DNA of 32,056 nucleotides from Thermomicrobiaceae bacterium (GCA_014874455.1 JADBJL010000092.1:1-32056), one strand, 5' to 3'. Shown: positions 16,398-23,637, numbered from the stretch's first letter. Notes: generated by a model not told the origin, from the letters alone. Numbers and translations: made by a program.

Positions 16398-16414
16398 GTG
16401 TGATAACCTAGACT
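16387..16414 (+). promoter_or_regulatory. Candidate promoter before the E1/E2 operon
   Basis: TTGGCG, 16 bases, then TAGACT, overlapping the end of the adenosine-kinase gene. A start about 7 bases downstream would fall at 16420-16421, exactly at the 5' edge of the paired leader element. The hexamer match is only fair. Confidence 0.35.
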
Positions 16415-16420
16415 TGTATG

Positions 16421-16561
16421 TGGCTCGGCGCGGATGGTGTCGTTCGCCGGGCGATCCTCCGTGAGGAGGCTGGATGGCCCGCTGGAGACAGTGTGTGCGG
16501 GCCGAGCCAGTGGAGAGAAAGGCCGCACGGCGTGGGCACACGGCAGCGGCGCTCGTGTGCC
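16421..16561 (+). ncRNA. Candidate structured 5' leader of the E1-alpha gene
   Basis: The 218-bp gap before E1-alpha holds several perfect pairings. A 9-bp closing stem joins 16421-16429 (TGGCTCGGC) to 16501-16509 (GCCGAGCCA). Inside it, CGGGC 16448-16452 pairs with GCCCG 16477-16481 and encloses a 5-bp hairpin CCTCC-GTGA-GGAGG (16456-16469) with a GNRA-type loop. Competing pairings exist: 16423-16430 with 16445-16452 (8 bp, one GU), and 16476-16482 with 16497-16503 (7 bp). An 8-bp hairpin follows at 16535-16561. AGGAGGCTGG at 16464-16473 is repeated exactly over the Shine-Dalgarno at 16605-16614, so the CCTCC arm could pair with either. I do not match it to a known riboswitch class. In GC-rich DNA some of this is expected by chance. 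Confidence 0.4.
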
Positions 16562-16615
16562 AGGAAGTGGAGCGAGCCGCCTCTGGAATGTGGGGGCGGA
16601 AGGTAGGAGGCTGGC

Positions 16616-17629
16616 ATGACCAGTACGGTAGGTGGGCGCTCGCCGGGGCTGGCGCTGCCCAAGAGCGAGCTGCTCGAGATGTACCGGCAGATGGTCTTGA
16701 TTCGCCGGTTCGAGGAGGCGGCTGCCGAGCAGTACGCGCTCGGCAAGATCGCCGGATTCTTGCACTTGTATATCGGCGAGGAAGCCGTGGCGGTCGGCGC
16801 CATCCGCGCGATGGATCCACGTGACCACCTGGTGACCCATTACCGTGACCACGGGTACGCTCTGGCACTCGGACTGGATCCCGGCCGCTGCATGGCCGAG
16901 CTGTTCGGCAAGTCGACCGGGCTGGTCGGCGGGCGCGGTGGCTCGATGCACTTCGCGGACGCGAGCAAGAACTTCTGGGGTGGATACGCGATCGTCTCTG
17001 GCCACCTCCCGATCGCGGTCGGGTTGGGGCTGGCCAGCCAATACCAGGACGAGCGCCGCGTAGCGGTAGCCATCTTCGGCGATGGGGCGACCAACGCCGG
17101 GCCATTCCACGAGTCGATGAACCTGGCAGCGCTCTGGAAGCTGCCAGTTCTGTTTCTCTGCGAGAACAACCAGTACGGCATGGGCACCGCGGTCGAATAC
17201 GCGTCGGCGGTACGGGAGATGGCCAGGAAGGCCTGCGCCTACGATATGCCAGCGGAGCGCGTCGACGGCCAGGACGTGCTCGCCGTCTACGACGCCACCA
17301 AGGCGGCGCTCGAACACTGCCGCTCCGGCAACGGGCCGTTTTTCATCGAGGCCCTGACCTATCGCTTCCGTGGCCACTCGATGGCCGACCCGGAGATGTA
17401 TCGCTCCAAGGAAGAGGTCGAGGAGTACCGTCGCCAGCGCGACCCGATCGTGCTCTTCCGCACCCGGCTGACCCAGGAAGGGATCGCCGTGGCAACGGAA
17501 TTCGAGGAGATCGACCGGGAGATCGAGGAGGTGGTCGCGGCGGCGGTGCGGTTCGCCGAGGAGAGCCCGGAGCCCGATCCGGCGACGGTGATGGAGCATG
17601 TCTACGCCGAGCCAGTTCGCGTGAGCTGA
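16616..17629 (+). CDS. pdhA: 2-oxoacid/acetoin dehydrogenase E1 component, alpha subunit
   Basis: A 337-residue thiamine-diphosphate subunit of the pyruvate/acetoin dehydrogenase complex. Together with the beta subunit it decarboxylates the oxo substrate and reductively acylates the lipoyl group of E2. The TPP-binding motif runs from GDG at 155-157 to NN at 184-185 (GDGATNAGPFHESMNLAALW ... CENNQYGMGT). HYRDHGYALALG and the phosphorylation-loop-like block TYRFRGHSMADPEMYRS are also typical. The length is right for the two-subunit E1 of Gram-positive-type complexes. GGAGG lies six bases before the ATG and is duplicated in the structured leader upstream. With an alcohol dehydrogenase nearby, an acetoin dehydrogenase role (acoA) is as likely as pyruvate dehydrogenase. 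Sequence alone does not settle this. Confidence 0.93.
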   Translation: MTSTVGGRSPGLALPKSELLEMYRQMVLIRRFEEAAAEQYALGKIAGFLHLYIGEEAVAVGAIRAMDPRDHLVTHYRDHGYALALGLDPGRCMAELFGKSTGLVGGRGGSMHFADASKNFWGGYAIVSGHLPIAVGLGLASQYQDERRVAVAIFGDGATNAGPFHESMNLAALWKLPVLFLCENNQYGMGTAVEYASAVREMARKACAYDMPAERVDGQDVLAVYDATKAALEHCRSGNGPFFIEALTYRFRGHSMADPEMYRSKEEVEEYRRQRDPIVLFRTRLTQEGIAVATEFEEIDREIEEVVAAAVRFAEESPEPDPATVMEHVYAEPVRVS

Positions 17630-17648
17630 GGGCGGAGGAGCGAGGCGA

Positions 17649-18650
17649 ATGGCACGGGAGATCACTTATCGCGACGCGCTGCGCGAGGCGCTGCGCGAGG
17701 AGATGTACCGCGACGAGCGCGTCTTCCTGATGGGGGAAGACATCGGCCACTACGGCGGGTCATATGCGGTGACGCGCGGTTTCCTGCAGGAGTTCGGGCC
17801 CAAGCGCGTGCGGGATACCCCGATCGCCGAGCTCGGCATCGTGGGCGCCGGGATCGGTGCGGCCATCGGCGGCCTGCGGCCGGTGGTGGAGATCATGACG
17901 ATCAACTTCTCGCTGCTGGCGATGGATCAGATCGTCAACCACCTGGCCAAGCTGCACTACATGTTCAACGGGCAGTTCACTGCGCCGGTCGTCATCCGAA
18001 CCGCAGCCGGTTTCGGCCAGCTCGGCGCGACGCACTCCCAGACGTTCGAGGGGTGGTACGCGCACGTGCCCGGTCTGCGGGTGGTCATGCCGGCTGTGCC
18101 GAAGGACGCCAAGGGCTTTCTGAAGTCGGCCATCCGTGGTAACGACCCGGTGATCTTCATCGAGCACTCGCTGATCTACCGCAACCGGGGCGAGGTGCCG
18201 GACGACGAGGACTTCCTGTTGCCGCTGGAGGGCGCCGAGGTACGCCGCGAGGGCACCGATGTGACCATCGTGTCGTGGTCGCGTGGCTACTACCTGGCGC
18301 TGGGGGCGGCCGAAGAACTGGCCCGCGAGGGGATCGACTGCGAAGTGATCGATCTCCGGGTGCTGCGCCCGCTCGACATCGACACGGTGGTGCGCTCCGT
18401 CCAGAAGACGAACCGGCTGGTCGTGGTCGAGGAGGGCTGGCGCACCCTGGCGATGGGTGCTGAGATCGCGGCGGCGGTGCAGGAGCGCGCCTTCGATTAC
18501 CTCGACGCGCCCATCGCCCGGGTCGGCAGCCTGGAGGTGCCGATGCCGTACGCGCGCAACCTGGAGCGCCTGGTGGTGCCCAACAAAGATCGTGTCGTCG
18601 CGGCGGTGCGCCAGGTGCTGTACCAGAAGCAGCCGGTGACTGTCGGCTAG
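17649..18650 (+). CDS. pdhB: 2-oxoacid/acetoin dehydrogenase E1 component, beta subunit
   Basis: A 333-residue partner of E1-alpha that completes the TPP active site at the subunit interface. Family marks: ITYRDALREALREEM at the start, MGEDIGHYGGSYAVT, DTPIAELGIVG with E61 as the conserved TPP-activating Glu, TAAGFGQLGATHSQTFEGWYAHVPGLRVVMP, and the C-terminal transketolase-like domain with EVIDLRVLRPLDIDT and VEEGWRTLAMGAEI. GGCGGAGGAGCGAGG precedes the ATG, and the gene follows E1-alpha by 19 bp, so the pair is one operon. Nothing is missing or truncated. Confidence 0.95.
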   Translation: MAREITYRDALREALREEMYRDERVFLMGEDIGHYGGSYAVTRGFLQEFGPKRVRDTPIAELGIVGAGIGAAIGGLRPVVEIMTINFSLLAMDQIVNHLAKLHYMFNGQFTAPVVIRTAAGFGQLGATHSQTFEGWYAHVPGLRVVMPAVPKDAKGFLKSAIRGNDPVIFIEHSLIYRNRGEVPDDEDFLLPLEGAEVRREGTDVTIVSWSRGYYLALGAAEELAREGIDCEVIDLRVLRPLDIDTVVRSVQKTNRLVVVEEGWRTLAMGAEIAAAVQERAFDYLDAPIARVGSLEVPMPYARNLERLVVPNKDRVVAAVRQVLYQKQPVTVG

Positions 18651-18698
18651 CGGAAGCGAGAGCGCGTTCAGCCAGTCACGAGCGCGGAGGAGCGACTG

Positions 18699-20018
18699 AT
18701 GGCCAAGCCGATCGTCATGCCCCAGATGGGGTATGACATGACCGAAGGCACCATCCTGCGCTGGCTCAAGCGGGAGGGTGACCGCGTCGAGCGCGGGGAG
18801 CCGATCGCCGAAATCGAGACCGATAAGGTGAACATCGAGATCGAGTCGTTCGAGAGCGGCGTCCTTCTCAAGCTCGTCGCGCAGGAAGGGCAGACCGTTC
18901 CGGTGGGCCAGCCGATCGCCATCGTTGGCGAGCCGGGTGAGCAGGTCGAAGCCGCCGTCGGGCCGGCAGCCGCGGCGGACGGCAAGGCGCGCCGCGAGGA
19001 GCGGGCCGAACAGCCGGTCGGAGCGCCGGTCGCCCAGGCCGTGGAGGCGGTGGCCGAGCGCGCGCCGGGCGAACGGGTGCGCGCCTCGCCGCTGGTGCGC
19101 CGGCTGGCCGCCGAGCACGGGATCGACCTGAGCCAGGTTCGCGGCAGCGGCCCCGGCGGACGGATCGTCAAAGAAGATATCTTGCCGCTGATCGGCCGAC
19201 CGGCGGCCGTACCACAGGCTCCGCCGGTCGAGGTGGCCGCTCCGGCCCCTCCGGTCGCGCCAGCGGCGGCGCCGCGACCGGAGGTCGAGGTACCGCCGGC
19301 CCCGGTTATCCCCGGTCTGCCGGAGTTCGAGCTGGTCGACCTCAGCCGGATGCGGCAGACGATCGCCCGGCGCATGGCCGAGAGCCACCAGCAGGCGCCG
19401 CACTTCTACGTCACCACGGTCGTCGAGGTGGACGCCGCGCTGGCGCTGCGCAAGCAGATCAACGAGCAAGTCGACGAGGAGGCGGAGAAGGTCTCGATCA
19501 CCGACATGCTGGTGAAGGCCTGCGCGCTCGCCCTGCGCAAGCACCGCGGGCTCAACGCCAGCTTCGCTGGCACCCAGCTCCGCGTCTACAAGCGGATCGA
19601 CATCGCGATCGCGGTGGCGCTCGAGAACGGGCTCATCACGCCGTACATCGTCGATGCCGACCACAAGCCGCTAGGCGAGATCGCCCGGCTGAGCAAGGAT
19701 CTGATCAACCGGGCGCGCGCTGGTGAGCTGCGCCCCGAAGAGTACCAGGGCGGAACGTTCACGATCAGCAACCTGGGTATGTACGGGCTGGTCGAGCACT
19801 TCACCGCCGTCATCAACCCGCCGCAGGCCGCGATCCTGGCGGTCGGGAGCATCGTCAAGGAGCCGGTCTATCGGGACGGCGGCGAACTCGTGCCCGTCCA
19901 GCGGATGCGGCTGACGCTCTCGACCGATCACCGGGTAGCCGACGGCGTCGCCGCGGCCCAGTTCCTGTCCGAGGTCAAGCACCTGCTCGAACACCCGATG
20001 CTGCTGCTGGTGCGGTGA
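18699..20018 (+). CDS. pdhC: Dihydrolipoamide acyltransferase (E2)
   Basis: A 439-residue core subunit that carries the acyl group from E1 to coenzyme A. One lipoyl domain (1-80) carries the lipoylated K43 in IETDKVNIEIES. An Ala/Pro/Glu-rich linker is followed by a peripheral-subunit-binding domain at about 128-163 (RASPLVRRLAAEHGIDLSQV ... GRIVKEDI), a second Pro/Ala linker, then the catalytic domain with H411 and D415 in STDHRVADG. The order is standard for a single-lipoyl E2. It is third in the E1-alpha/E1-beta/E2 operon, 48 bp after E1-beta with a GGAGGAG site. A strong terminator follows. No E3 (lipoamide dehydrogenase) gene lies in the window, so E3 must come from elsewhere. Confidence 0.95.
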   Translation: MAKPIVMPQMGYDMTEGTILRWLKREGDRVERGEPIAEIETDKVNIEIESFESGVLLKLVAQEGQTVPVGQPIAIVGEPGEQVEAAVGPAAAADGKARREERAEQPVGAPVAQAVEAVAERAPGERVRASPLVRRLAAEHGIDLSQVRGSGPGGRIVKEDILPLIGRPAAVPQAPPVEVAAPAPPVAPAAAPRPEVEVPPAPVIPGLPEFELVDLSRMRQTIARRMAESHQQAPHFYVTTVVEVDAALALRKQINEQVDEEAEKVSITDMLVKACALALRKHRGLNASFAGTQLRVYKRIDIAIAVALENGLITPYIVDADHKPLGEIARLSKDLINRARAGELRPEEYQGGTFTISNLGMYGLVEHFTAVINPPQAAILAVGSIVKEPVYRDGGELVPVQRMRLTLSTDHRVADGVAAAQFLSEVKHLLEHPMLLLVR

Positions 20019-20045
20019 CTGCACCGCTGACCGTCGAGGGCGTGC

Positions 20046-20075
20046 GGGGGTGGCCTGATCAGGCCACCCCCTTGT
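20046..20075 (+). terminator. Rho-independent terminator of the E1/E2 operon
   Basis: A perfect 13+13 inverted repeat (GGGGGTGGCCTGA and TCAGGCCACCCCC, 20046-20071), 28 bp after the E2 stop, followed by a short T-rich TTGT. The stem is very stable. It separates the metabolic operon from the SOS-type dinB unit. Confidence 0.85.
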
Positions 20076-20115
20076 CGTGCCGCCGGATGTGAGGAAACCC
20101 CCTGGCGGGCGGCCC

Positions 20116-20144
20116 TTGACAGGGGCAGCGCCTCCGCGTAGAAT
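20116..20144 (+). promoter_or_regulatory. Consensus sigma-70 promoter of dinB
   Basis: TTGACA at 20116-20121, exactly 17 bases, then TAGAAT at 20139-20144. The -35 is perfect and the -10 matches 5 of 6. A start near 20151 would fall inside the adjacent LexA-type box, an arrangement suited to repression. Confidence 0.85.
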
Positions 20145-20145
20145 G

Positions 20146-20159
20146 CGAACAGATGTTCT
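20146..20159. promoter_or_regulatory. LexA (SOS) box, Gram-positive type
   Basis: CGAACAGATGTTCT matches the Bacillus-type LexA/DinR consensus CGAAC-N4-GTTCG at 13 of 14 positions when the central purine/pyrimidine preferences are counted. The core GAAC-AGAT-GTTC is a perfect dyad apart from the central two bases. It lies one base after the -10, over the expected transcription start, and directly upstream of a translesion polymerase gene. Both position and gene support an SOS operator. No lexA gene is in the window. Confidence 0.78.
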
Positions 20160-20185
20160 GATCCGGGTTTAGGGAAGGATCTGCT

Positions 20186-21439
20186 GTGGGGGTGGATGGG
20201 CAGCGCGTGGTGCTGCACGCAGACCTCGACGCCTTCTTCGCCGCAGCCGAAGTGCGCCGGCGCCCGGAGCTGGCCGGCAGGCCACTGATCGTCGGCGGTC
20301 GTCCCGGCGGGCGGGGAGTGGTCTCCTCGGCCAGTTACGAGGCCCGCCGCTACGGTATCCGCTCGGGCATGCCGGTCGTCCAGGCGGAGCGGCTCTGCCC
20401 GCAGGCGGTCTTTCTGCCGGTGGACTTCGCCTACTACCGCAGGCTGGCCGCGCAGTTCCGCGCCATCCTGGGCGAGCTCAGCGCGCTCGTCGAGCACCTG
20501 AGCATCGATGAGGCGTGCCTGGAGCTGGGGCCGGCGGCGCGCTGGCCCGACGAGCCTCTGGCAGTCGGCCAGCGCCTGCGCCGCCGGGTGCGTGTGGAAC
20601 TCGGTTTGAGTGTTACTGTCGGGATCGCCACGAACCGGACGGTGGCCAAAGTTGCGGCCGACCTCGCCAAGCCCGACGGTCTGAGCGTCGTCCTGCCTGG
20701 CCGGGAAGCGGCGTTCCTCGCCCCGCTGCCGGTCGAGTCTTTGCCGGGTATCGGCCCGAAGGCTGCCCGGCGGCTCCGGGAACTCGGCGTGCGGACGCTC
20801 GGCCAGCTCGCGCAGGTACCGCCGTACTGGCTGTGCATGGTCTTCGGCCGCCGCGCCGAGGAGGTACACCACCTAGCCCAGGGGATCGACCCGCGCCCGG
20901 TGGTGCCGGAGGAGCGCGCGCCGAAGTCGGTCGGACACGAGCGCACGTTCCACCGCGATCTCGCCGACCGGAGCGAGGTCGCTCGCGCACTGCGCGAGCT
21001 GTCGGAGAAGACTGCCAGGGAGATGCGTCGGCAGGGCCTGCTGGGGCAGGTGGTGAGCGTCAAGGTGCGCTTCGACGACTTCACGACGGTCGGCCGGCAG
21101 CGCCGGCTTCTCCGCCCGGCGTTCGATGGGCGCGAGATCGCCGAGGTGGCGCTCGGCCTCGCCTTCGAGCTCCTCGCGGAGTGGCGACGGCCTGTCCGCC
21201 TGCTCGGCGTCCGCATGAGCGGCCTGACGCCGCTGGCGGTGCAGCTCTCGCTCTTCGACCCAAAGGTGCTCCGTACGCTGCGGCTCATGCAGGCGCTCGA
21301 CCGGCTCGCTCCGCGTCTTGGCCCCGAAGATGGGGCTTCGCGGTGGCTGGGTGCCGGGTCAGGGTATCCGGTCGGGCCGGCCCGTCTCGTGCTGCCGGCC
21401 CTGGAGCGACGGTACGACGTGACGGAGGACGAACGGTGA
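20186..21439 (+). CDS. dinB: DNA polymerase IV (Y-family translesion polymerase)
   Basis: A 417-residue error-prone polymerase that copies past damaged bases. The first catalytic carboxylates are in VLHADLDAFFAAAE, and the second set is in SIDEACLEL, where Cys takes the place of the common Tyr. Further marks are SASYEARRYGIRSGMP, GIATNRTVAKVAADLAKPDG, the helix-hairpin-helix LPGIGPKAARRLRELGV, the little-finger domain, and a canonical sliding-clamp motif QLSLF at Q353. The start is GTG with AAGGA seven bases upstream. It has its own consensus promoter with an overlapping LexA box, so induction by DNA damage is likely. The stop overlaps the next start as GTGA, indicating translational coupling to the small zinc-ribbon gene. 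Confidence 0.96.
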   Translation: MGVDGQRVVLHADLDAFFAAAEVRRRPELAGRPLIVGGRPGGRGVVSSASYEARRYGIRSGMPVVQAERLCPQAVFLPVDFAYYRRLAAQFRAILGELSALVEHLSIDEACLELGPAARWPDEPLAVGQRLRRRVRVELGLSVTVGIATNRTVAKVAADLAKPDGLSVVLPGREAAFLAPLPVESLPGIGPKAARRLRELGVRTLGQLAQVPPYWLCMVFGRRAEEVHHLAQGIDPRPVVPEERAPKSVGHERTFHRDLADRSEVARALRELSEKTAREMRRQGLLGQVVSVKVRFDDFTTVGRQRRLLRPAFDGREIAEVALGLAFELLAEWRRPVRLLGVRMSGLTPLAVQLSLFDPKVLRTLRLMQALDRLAPRLGPEDGASRWLGAGSGYPVGPARLVLPALERRYDVTEDER

Positions 21440-21678
21440 ACCGCCGAGCAGGAGACGCGAGCGATCAGCCACCTCTCCGCTTCCGCTGGGTTTGTGACTG
21501 TTCTGCTCCACCGGTGCTGCTGGCCATCTACGACGAGACGGGGCGGATCGAGGTAAAGGTGCGCCAGCGGCGCTATGTCGCCCAGGGATGGCTGGAGGCA
21601 GTCTGCCCTCGCTGCGGCACCCGGCACGTCCTGCAACTCCGAACCCTGGACACGCCTGTTCCGGATCGCGCTGAATGA
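21436..21678 (+). CDS. Small zinc-ribbon protein coupled to dinB (Com-like)
   Basis: An 80-residue protein starting at the GTG that overlaps the dinB stop (GTGA). GGAGGA is placed six bases upstream, so it is co-translated. Residues 24-26 are Cys-x-Cys (WVCDCS), and a CPRCGT knuckle follows after a stretch containing IEVKVRQRRYVAQGWLEAV. The spacing of the two cysteine pairs and the basic middle resemble small zinc-finger proteins such as phage Mu Com, which binds mRNA, but similarity is only by eye. No enzyme motif is seen. Its place in an SOS-type transcript suggests a nucleic-acid-binding accessory of the damage response. That is inference from context. Confidence 0.7.
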   Translation: MNRRAGDASDQPPLRFRWVCDCSAPPVLLAIYDETGRIEVKVRQRRYVAQGWLEAVCPRCGTRHVLQLRTLDTPVPDRAE

Positions 21679-21754
21679 GCCTTCGTGCACCGGTGGCCGA
21701 TTACCCACCTCCCGTCCTTCGCTCGATCCCGGCCATGTCGTGGCAACGCGATGG

Positions 21755-21830
21755 GCGGGGTAACGGCGGGGCGAAGAGCCACTCCTCGGACTGAAGCCCC
21801 TCGAGGGTACGTCAGCAGTTCGGAGCGCAA
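21755..21830 (+). mobile_element. Possible IS200/IS605 right-end / omegaRNA relic
   Basis: The segment running through GCGAAGAGCCACTCCTCGG, ACTGAAGCCCCTCGAGG and GTACGTCAGCAG looks like the 3' end of tnpB elements, where a CCTCGG-ACTGAAG-CCGAGG hairpin and GGTACGTCA close the omegaRNA scaffold. Here the hairpin is decayed: CCTCG 21784-21788 still pairs with CGAGG 21802-21806. No tnpB frame precedes it, because the 257-bp gap between the zinc-ribbon gene and the sigma factor is too short. The resemblance is from memory of such elements and needs alignment. The rest of this gap shows nothing I can name. Confidence 0.38.
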
Positions 21831-21935
21831 CAGCGCCTCCCTTGCCGGCCCGGCGAGCAGCGGACGCGAGGGCCAGCAGCGGCGACGATGCGTCCGCCTC
21901 TGCCGCCCGGGCATGCCGAGATGGAGGCTCAGACG

Positions 21936-22595
21936 ATGACGGTCATCATCGAGGGGCACGCTGTTCCCCCCGACTTCGACCTGACACCGGAGCTCGATGC
22001 CGCACTCAACCGCCTGGCGCGCTGCGCGAAGGAGGATACCGCCGCGCGCAACCTGCTCTACGAGGCCTTCGCCTTCAAGATCGAGCGTTTCGCTCGTCGC
22101 GTCGCTCGTCGAGCGACGCTGCGCACCTGCGAGTTCTCCGATGTCCAGCAAGAAGCCTTCCTCGTTTTCTCCGAGATGATCCGCCGCTGGAAGGGCTCGG
22201 GAAGTTTCGCTGGCTATGTGTTTACCTGGTTTCCGACGATGCTCGAGCAGGCCATCGCCCGGCTGGAGCGCGGCCACCCGATCGGCGCGCTCGCGCTCGA
22301 CGATCTCGACCCGGTAGGAAGGGCGGAGACCCCTTCTCCGGCACTGCTGCTGGTGGAAGAGCTCGCGCATCTGCCCGAGCGGGAGCTCCTGGTGCTCGAG
22401 CTGCACGTGACTGCCGGGCTGCGCCTCAAGGAGATCGCGGCGCTCCTGGGCTGCCACCCGCGCACCGTTCGCCGCATCGTGCAGCGAGCCCGGCAGCGAC
22501 TCACCGGTACCGGGAGCGGCAGCGACGACTCCGCCCCGGCGCGGTCGAGTACCGGATGTATCGGTGCTGCAGGGGGAGCAGGTACCAGCGCCTGA
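21936..22595 (+). CDS. Sigma-70 family RNA polymerase sigma factor (ECF-like)
   Basis: A 219-residue sigma-like protein. Region 2 is recognisable as DVQQEAFLVFSEMIRRWKGSGSFAGYVFTWFPTMLEQAIARLERG, which covers core binding and -10 recognition. Region 4 is LPERELLVLELHVTAGLRLKEIAALLGCHPRTVRRIVQRARQRL, a helix-turn-helix for the -35. Region 1 and most of region 3 are absent, as in ECF factors. The C-terminal 25 residues are Gly/Ser/Ala-rich and look disordered. The ATG at 21936 is chosen because GGAGG lies eight bases upstream; in-frame ATGs at 21921 and 21888 have no clear site. No anti-sigma gene is adjacent, so how it is controlled is not visible. Confidence 0.85.
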   Translation: MTVIIEGHAVPPDFDLTPELDAALNRLARCAKEDTAARNLLYEAFAFKIERFARRVARRATLRTCEFSDVQQEAFLVFSEMIRRWKGSGSFAGYVFTWFPTMLEQAIARLERGHPIGALALDDLDPVGRAETPSPALLLVEELAHLPERELLVLELHVTAGLRLKEIAALLGCHPRTVRRIVQRARQRLTGTGSGSDDSAPARSSTGCIGAAGGAGTSA

Positions 22596-22618
22596 CTACG
22601 TGGTGGCATATCGCGCGT

Positions 22619-22654
22619 GAGCACAGCCAGTCCTGCCGATCGACAGGCGTGCTC
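22619..22654. terminator. Hairpin between convergent sigma-factor and phoU genes
   Basis: GAGCAC and GTGCTC pair around an inner CCTG/CAGG stem, within the 114-bp gap where the two genes converge. No U-tract is present, so it is only a possible bidirectional terminator. Confidence 0.35.
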
Positions 22655-22709
22655 CGTACCTCTCCGATCGCTGGTGGCAGCCTGAAGAGCTACGCTGGGC
22701 GGAGCGCTC

Positions 22710-23408
22710 TCAATCGTTCGGGTAGTCGGGTTCGACTTCGCCCGGGAGCGCGCGCGGGTCGCCGGTGATCACGAAGGCGATCCGCTCGCAGATATTGGTG
22801 ACCCGGTCGGCGATCCGCTCCAGGTTATGGGCTGTCCAGAGAAGCAGCGTGGCTCGCTCGATCGTCGATGGGTCGCTGATCATGTAGGTCAGGAGCTCTC
22901 GGTAGACCTGGTCGTAGAGCGCGTCCACCTCGTCGTCGCGCCGCCAGATCGCGCGGCAAGCCTCCAGGTCGCGGTCGATGAAGGCGTCGAGACTGCCCCG
23001 CAACATCTCGGTCGAAACCTCGGCCATCCGCGGGATATCGATCAGCGGCTTGAGTGGCGGCCGATCGGCGAGCCGCTGCGCGATCTTGGCGATGCCCTCG
23101 GCGTAGTCGCCGATCCGCTCGAGCTCGCTGATGATGAAGAGTGTTGCCGCGATGATCCGGAGGTCGGTGGCCAGCGGCTGCTGGGTGGCGATGAGGAGGA
23201 GCGCCTTCTCCTCCAGCGCATAGGTGCGCTCGTCGATCTCCTGGTCGCCCTCGATCACCTGCCTTGCCAGCTCGACGTCCCGGTTCTTGAGCGCCTGAAC
23301 CGCTCGTTGAACCGCCTTCTCGACCATGCTGCCGAGGTTGAGCACCTCCTCGCGCAGCGACTGCAGCTCGCGCTCGAACTCAGCTCGCGTGCGAATTGCC
23401 GTCCCCAT
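22710..23408 (-). CDS. phoU: Phosphate transport regulator PhoU
   Basis: A 232-residue cytosolic helical protein that links the state of the Pst transporter to the sensor kinase and shuts off the Pho response when phosphate is plentiful. It contains two three-helix PhoU repeats, each with its metal-binding signature: SELERIGDYAEGIAKIA in the first half and HNLERIADRVTNICERIAF in the second. The length is standard. The start is ATG at 23408; a GTG codon one position earlier (23411) is an alternative, with AAGGCAGGTGG upstream. It is the last gene of the leftward pst cluster, separated from pstB by 229 bp that contain a likely promoter of its own. Confidence 0.96.
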   Translation of the reverse strand: MGTAIRTRAEFERELQSLREEVLNLGSMVEKAVQRAVQALKNRDVELARQVIEGDQEIDERTYALEEKALLLIATQQPLATDLRIIAATLFIISELERIGDYAEGIAKIAQRLADRPPLKPLIDIPRMAEVSTEMLRGSLDAFIDRDLEACRAIWRRDDEVDALYDQVYRELLTYMISDPSTIERATLLLWTAHNLERIADRVTNICERIAFVITGDPRALPGEVEPDYPND

Positions 23409-23578
23409 CACCCACCTGCCTTGTCTAGCGTCGTCCTCATGCTAGCTGTATCGGCCCTCTGCCCTGCTGCATTCACCGGTACTCGCGAAGGTGCGCGACA
23501 ACGACAGAGAACCTTCCGGTTCGCCTCGCGTCGCTCCGCGAGTTCGCCACATCCGTCTGAGGCCGCACGGTTCGCCCT

Positions 23579-23607
23579 ATTGTACCACCAGCGAGTGGGC
23601 GTGTCTG
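23579..23607 (-). promoter_or_regulatory. Candidate promoter of phoU
   Basis: On the minus strand CAGACA, 17 bases, then TACAAT, about 170 bp upstream of phoU. The -10 matches 5 of 6 and the -35 matches 4 of 6. It suggests phoU can be expressed apart from the pst genes. I see no PHO-box repeat in this gap. Confidence 0.5.
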
Positions 23608-23637
23608 GGGTGTGCGACGCCGATCGGCGCCCACCGC

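Noticed and set aside
16430-16482. Fluoride-riboswitch resemblance (GGATGGTGTCGTTCGCC and CTGGATGGCC)
   Set aside because: Only fragments of the consensus fit. The helix order and the CTGATG core do not match, and the downstream gene is not a fluoride exporter.
16474-16824. Possible small gene in the leader before E1-alpha
   Set aside because: It overlaps the real E1-alpha start in another frame and translates to a Trp/Arg/Ala-rich string without motifs.
14736-17105. 789-residue minus-strand frame over the alcohol dehydrogenase to E1-alpha region
   Set aside because: It crosses three real genes on the other strand and the leader; no domain is visible.
17760-19664. 634-residue minus-strand frame over E1-beta and E2
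   Set aside because: Antisense to two complete, motif-bearing genes. His/Arg/Asp-rich shadow translation.
21675-21794. 39-codon ORF overlapping the zinc-ribbon stop (ATGA)
   Set aside because: No recognisable sequence, it runs into the IS-like relic, and it has no Shine-Dalgarno of its own.
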